Translations under genes and position numbers: made by a program | The notes under the pieces: model-generated | Told to the model about the DNA's origin: nothing | Databases searched by the model: none | Seen by the model: the letters and a program-made list of their open reading frames with translations, nothing else | Shown here: positions 60,963-64,000 of the stretch, piece by piece | How the letters are laid out: each line of letters opens with the position of its first letter | Numbering within the stretch: the stretch's first letter is position 1 | NCBI GenBank assembly: GCA_036782715.1 | Contig: DAIPYN010000003.1 | Location: 1-64,000, forward strand | Source: UBA3478 sp036782715 | GTDB taxonomy: Bacteria > Bacteroidota > Bacteroidia > Flavobacteriales > Flavobacteriaceae | Direction of reading: 5' to 3' | DNA: 64,000 bases

Positions 60963-62239
60963 ATCATCGCGTACTAATTGTTGGGTCAGGAGGGCGAGAA
61001 CACGCCATAGCACACAAAATAGCAGAGAGCAATAGATGCGAGGCGCTATATGTGGCCCCGGGGAATGCAGGGACCACAGAGATCGCTTTAAATTTGAATA
61101 TTGAGGTTGATCAGTTTACTGAATTGGGGCAAGCTTGCTTAGAGCACAATATTACGATGCTTATTGTAGGGCCAGAGGTTCCGCTTGTAAAAGGAATTGT
61201 TGATTTTTTTCAAAACGACCCAAGCCTAAGCCCTATTTTAGTTGTTGGTCCAGACGCAGTGGCTGCACAGCTAGAAGGCTCAAAAGATTTTGCAAAAGCT
61301 TTCATGCAAAAGCACGGAGTACCTACAGCTGCCTATCAAACCTTTACTTCTGAAAATATTGAGGAGGGCTATAAGTTCTTAGAATCATTGAAACCTCCCT
61401 ACGTACTTAAAGCAGACGGGTTAGCTGCAGGTAAAGGTGTGCTTATTTTAGATAAGTTAGCCGATGCAAAAAACGAATTAGCTCAATTCTTAACCCACAA
61501 TAGTTTTGGTGAAGCCGGACAAAAAGTAGTTGTCGAGGAGTTCTTAGATGGTATCGAGTGCAGCTGCTTTGTTTTAGTAGACAACACAGGCAGTTACCAA
61601 ATTCTCCCCTTGGCGAAGGACTACAAAAGGATTGGCGAGGGAGATACCGGTCTTAATACAGGTGGAATGGGAGCGATTTCTCCTGTGCCCTTCGTAGACG
61701 ACAAGCTATTTGAAAGCATTGAAACCGAGGTGGTAAAGCCAACGGTTAATGGGGTAAAGGCTGAGAACTACAATTACAAAGGCATCATTTTTATTGGCCT
61801 TATGGTTGTAAAAGGTAAGCCGTATGTTATTGAATATAACGTTAGAATGGGAGACCCAGAAACCGAGGTTGTTTTCCCTAGAATTGAGAGTGACGTGGTT
61901 GATTTATTTGAGGCTATTGCACAAGGAACCCTTAGTTCGGTCGAACTTTCGATTAACCCACAAACCGCCGCCACAGTAATCGCTGTTTCGGGAGGGTATC
62001 CAGAGGCTTATGAAAAGAATAAGAAGATTAAAGGGGTTGAGCAGGTGACAGAATCTGTTGTGTTTCACGCGGGAACCACCTTGAAAGAAGGTGAGGTTCT
62101 CACTTCAGGGGGTCGAGTACTTGCACTAACCTCATTTGGAAAAGACAAGGATGAGGCTTTGACGAAAAGCTATAACAGCCTGAGCCAAATTAAATTTGAT
62201 AAGATGAATTATCGCAAGGATATAGGATTCGATCTATAA
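60959..62239 (+). CDS. purD: Phosphoribosylamine-glycine ligase
   Basis: Joins glycine to phosphoribosylamine in purine synthesis. The start VLIVGSGGREHAIAHKI and YVAPGNAGT are diagnostic. The ATP-grasp region has PYVLKADGLAAGKGV and the later GDTGLNTGGMGAISP and YNVRMGDPETEVVFPR. Length is 426 residues. It is the last gene of the M23-GH3-epimerase operon. Six bases overlap the convergent small membrane protein gene. Confidence 0.97.
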   Translation: MNHRVLIVGSGGREHAIAHKIAESNRCEALYVAPGNAGTTEIALNLNIEVDQFTELGQACLEHNITMLIVGPEVPLVKGIVDFFQNDPSLSPILVVGPDAVAAQLEGSKDFAKAFMQKHGVPTAAYQTFTSENIEEGYKFLESLKPPYVLKADGLAAGKGVLILDKLADAKNELAQFLTHNSFGEAGQKVVVEEFLDGIECSCFVLVDNTGSYQILPLAKDYKRIGEGDTGLNTGGMGAISPVPFVDDKLFESIETEVVKPTVNGVKAENYNYKGIIFIGLMVVKGKPYVIEYNVRMGDPETEVVFPRIESDVVDLFEAIAQGTLSSVELSINPQTAATVIAVSGGYPEAYEKNKKIKGVEQVTESVVFHAGTTLKEGEVLTSGGRVLALTSFGKDKDEALTKSYNSLSQIKFDKMNYRKDIGFDL

Positions 62240-62458
62240 GAATGAGTGGGCAGAGTTGTCTTTGTTTTCTTCTCCGCTCTCATGATATTTCTTAAGTTCG
62301 CCCATCCAGTAAGCGCCAGCAACGAAACCTATGACAACAAAAAGCCAATTGATGCCATTTGCCAACCACCAGTTGCTAGTAAATCTTAATAGATCATAGG
62401 GTGCTAGAAGCACGTCAGAAAAGAGGAATGAGATCCAATTAAAGAATGAAGTCCACAT
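62234..62458 (-). CDS. Small membrane protein, conserved in flavobacteria
   Basis: A 74-residue protein with two hydrophobic segments (FFNWISFLFSDVLLAPYDLL and WWLANGINWLFVVIGFVAGAYW) and a charged tail (KKYHESGEENKDN). The pattern is familiar from short Flavobacteriaceae membrane proteins, but the function is unknown. I used the ATG at 62458 (MWTSFF). An upstream -7-like TACTTTTA with TTG 20 bases away lies near 62480-62510. Confidence 0.68.
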   Translation of the reverse strand: MWTSFFNWISFLFSDVLLAPYDLLRFTSNWWLANGINWLFVVIGFVAGAYWMGELKKYHESGEENKDNSAHSFL

Positions 62459-62511
62459 ATATACGTTACTTGAGAGCGTAAAAGTACAAACTAAGAACAC
62501 ACAGAACAAAA

Positions 62512-62528
62512 TTTAGTTCGAACCTAAA
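62512..62528. promoter_or_regulatory. Imperfect inverted repeat between the small membrane protein and DUF4254
   Basis: TTTAG-TTCGAA-CCTAAA reads almost the same on both strands. It shares GAACCTAA with the repeat at the SSS symporter (16651-16667). It lies in the divergent gap, six bases before the DUF4254 ATG. Confidence 0.3.
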
Positions 62529-62533
62529 AAGTT

Positions 62534-63154
62534 ATGATGACATCAGATTTAACGACAAAGGCTTATCAGATTTTTGAACAGAGTATCGAGGACTATCACC
62601 GGTTTGATCGTGTTGATCAGCCTATTTCAAATCCTTATAATAAGAGCGATATTGAACACCTCTTTTACCTTAAGAATTGGATTGACACGGTTCAATGGCA
62701 CTATGAGGATATCATTCGCGACCCTAATATCAACCCAGAAGACGCGCTAGTGCTCAAGAGAAAAATTGATGCAAGTAATCAACACCGCACAGATTTAGTT
62801 GAAAACCTAGACGCCTTTTTCTTGAATGAATATAAGTATGTAGAGGTGATAAAAGAGGCTCAGATCAACACAGAAAGCCCTGCCTGGGCGTTCGATCGAT
62901 TATCTATTCTTGCCCTCAAAATTTATCATATGCAGGAAGAGGCAAGTCGCTTAGAAGCTAGCGAGAATCACCGCCAAGCTTGTCAAAAGAAACTCGAGGT
63001 GCTGCTTGAGCAACGAACCGATCTAATGAGCGCAATCGAACAATTGCTCGAAGATTTTAAATCGGGAAGAAAGTACATGAAGGTCTATAAGCAGATGAAA
63101 ATGTATAACGACGACGATTTAAACCCTGTTCTCCGTGAGGCGAAAAAAGCATAA
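62534..63154 (+). CDS. DUF4254 protein
   Basis: A 206-residue soluble, mainly helical protein. Family blocks include LFYLKNWIDTVQWHYEDIIRDP and ALVLKRKIDASNQHRTDLVE. DUF4254 proteins lie next to glycosyltransferase genes in Bacteroidota, as here, which suggests a role in lipopolysaccharide or glycan assembly. The function is not established. Two adjacent ATG codons (62534, 62537) could start it. It overlaps the next gene by 20 bases. Confidence 0.85.
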   Translation: MMTSDLTTKAYQIFEQSIEDYHRFDRVDQPISNPYNKSDIEHLFYLKNWIDTVQWHYEDIIRDPNINPEDALVLKRKIDASNQHRTDLVENLDAFFLNEYKYVEVIKEAQINTESPAWAFDRLSILALKIYHMQEEASRLEASENHRQACQKKLEVLLEQRTDLMSAIEQLLEDFKSGRKYMKVYKQMKMYNDDDLNPVLREAKKA

Positions 63155-64000
63155 TAGCCCCCGAAAGCTATTGCTGATACGATTCTCTGCTTTGGGAGAT
63201 GTAGCTATGACCGTCCCAATGATTAGGGCGCTCAAGAGAACCTTTCCTGACATCGAATTAAGCCTTCTTTCTAAAACCTTTCCTTTAAAGATTTTCTCTT
63301 CTGAAAGCAACTTGAATACGATTACTTTTGATTCTCAAAAATATCGCGGCCTCTTGGGTCTTTGGCAACTTTCTAAATCTATTGTTGCTGAAGGAATTAC
63401 TGATGTCGCTGATTTACATTATAGCCTTAGGAGTCGTATCCTATGTCTTTTTTTGAGACTGAGAGGCCTTAACGTTAGTCAGCGCACGAAACAACGACGT
63501 CTTCGAAGACAATGGACAAGAAAAGGTCTTAAACCAAAAAAGCGTTTAGATACACAAGTTCAGGCCTATTTAAAAACAATAGCGCAGCTCGGTTTTGTAG
63601 TTGAGGAGAAGGCTTTGCTTGACGAAATGGTAAGAAACAGGGTTAGTTCTAAATCACAGAAAGTTGGAATCGCTCCTTTCGCAGCACACAAACACAAAAC
63701 ATACCCAACAAGCCTTACGGCCGAGCTATTAAAAAAGTTGAGCAAAAAATACCAAACGGTATTATTTGGTGCTAAAGGAACAGAGTCCCAACAATTCGAC
63801 CAGTGGGTATCTGAAGGAATTGCTCATGAAAACGCTGCAACGCTTTCTTTTGAGATGCAGTTACAAGAAATGCAGTCTTTAGGAGTTATGATTAGTATGG
63901 ATAGCGCTAACGGACATATTGCTGCGAACTATGGTGTGCCTGTCATTACCATCTGGGGAGCGACCGCGCCTAGTTGTGGTTTTTCTGTTTTGGCTCAACC
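63135..64000 (+). CDS. Glycosyltransferase family 9 (heptosyltransferase-like), cut by window end
   Basis: An open frame continues past the window end. It starts at GTG 63135 (MRRKKHNSPRKLLLIRFSAL) inside the DUF4254 3' end. RFSALGDVAMTVPMIRALKRT is the classic GT9 N-terminal motif. Later parts, VGIAPFAAHKHKTYP and MISMDSANGHIAANYGVPVITIWGATAP, match the GT9 C-terminal donor-binding region. Such enzymes add sugars to the lipopolysaccharide core. The last residues are outside the window. Confidence 0.9.
   Translation, partial: MRRKKHNSPRKLLLIRFSALGDVAMTVPMIRALKRTFPDIELSLLSKTFPLKIFSSESNLNTITFDSQKYRGLLGLWQLSKSIVAEGITDVADLHYSLRSRILCLFLRLRGLNVSQRTKQRRLRRQWTRKGLKPKKRLDTQVQAYLKTIAQLGFVVEEKALLDEMVRNRVSSKSQKVGIAPFAAHKHKTYPTSLTAELLKKLSKKYQTVLFGAKGTESQQFDQWVSEGIAHENAATLSFEMQLQEMQSLGVMISMDSANGHIAANYGVPVITIWGATAPSCGFSVLAQ

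Overview
The window looks like a stretch of core chromosome from a member of the Bacteroidota, most likely a flavobacterium (Flavobacteriaceae-like). The evidence is a SusC/SusD outer-membrane pair, a three-subunit succinate dehydrogenase with a single fused cytochrome b, phylum-typical lineage genes (DUF4254, DUF4837, DUF1835, a Y_Y_Y/LuxR regulator), and many copies of the Bacteroidota promoter element TAnnTTTG (-7), some with a TTG (-33) about 17-23 bases upstream. I see no insertion sequence, prophage, CRISPR array or rRNA operon. About sixty protein genes and two tRNA genes fill the window tightly.

Layout. 0-9.3 kb: a membrane-bound LuxR-type regulator, a divergent Asp-box (BNR) secreted protein, then sdhC-sdhA-sdhB. 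9.4-14.9 kb: the lipid-precursor cluster accC-accB-fabH-rpmF-DUF177 on the minus strand, then pdxA and a divergent riboflavin synthase. 14.9-23.8 kb: a minus-strand transport locus (MarR regulator, SusC, SusD, BCCT transporter, small lipoprotein, sodium:solute symporter). 23.8-29.3 kb: an MFS sugar porter, a Tat-exported sugar isomerase-like lipoprotein, a methyltransferase and several poorly characterised genes. 29.3-37.3 kb: tRNA(CAU), rbfA, an FtsX-like permease, dusB, lepA, and a universal-stress-protein/SulP pair. 37.2-45.3 kb: a metallo-beta-lactamase-fold hydrolase, S8 and M1 peptidases, rnpA, a GNAT enzyme, rpiB, an AT-rich 400-base gap, rnr and tRNA-Cys. 45.3-53.8 kb: folB, glnS, gltX, ybeY, mnmG, a methyltransferase, a DoxX-like protein and holB. 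53.8-64 kb: pgk, a lytic transglycosylase, a DUF4837 lipoprotein, tatA, an M23 peptidase, a GH3 enzyme, a UDP-glucuronate decarboxylase-like enzyme, purD, a small membrane protein, DUF4254 and a glycosyltransferase family 9 gene cut by the window end.

The strongest non-genic signal is a pair of perfect 14-base palindromes matching the ParB-binding parS site. They flank mnmG (49391-49404 and 51282-51295), and the first is built into the last codons of ybeY. Together with mnmG and rnpA they suggest a place near the replication origin, although I found no DnaA-box cluster. A second pattern is that four genes (rbfA, folB, ybeY, holB) have a TAnnTTTG element ending exactly four bases before the start codon, which predicts leaderless mRNAs. 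A third is the SusCD-BCCT-SSS transport locus, which has no glycan-degrading genes and so may serve uptake of a small charged solute such as a betaine rather than a polysaccharide.
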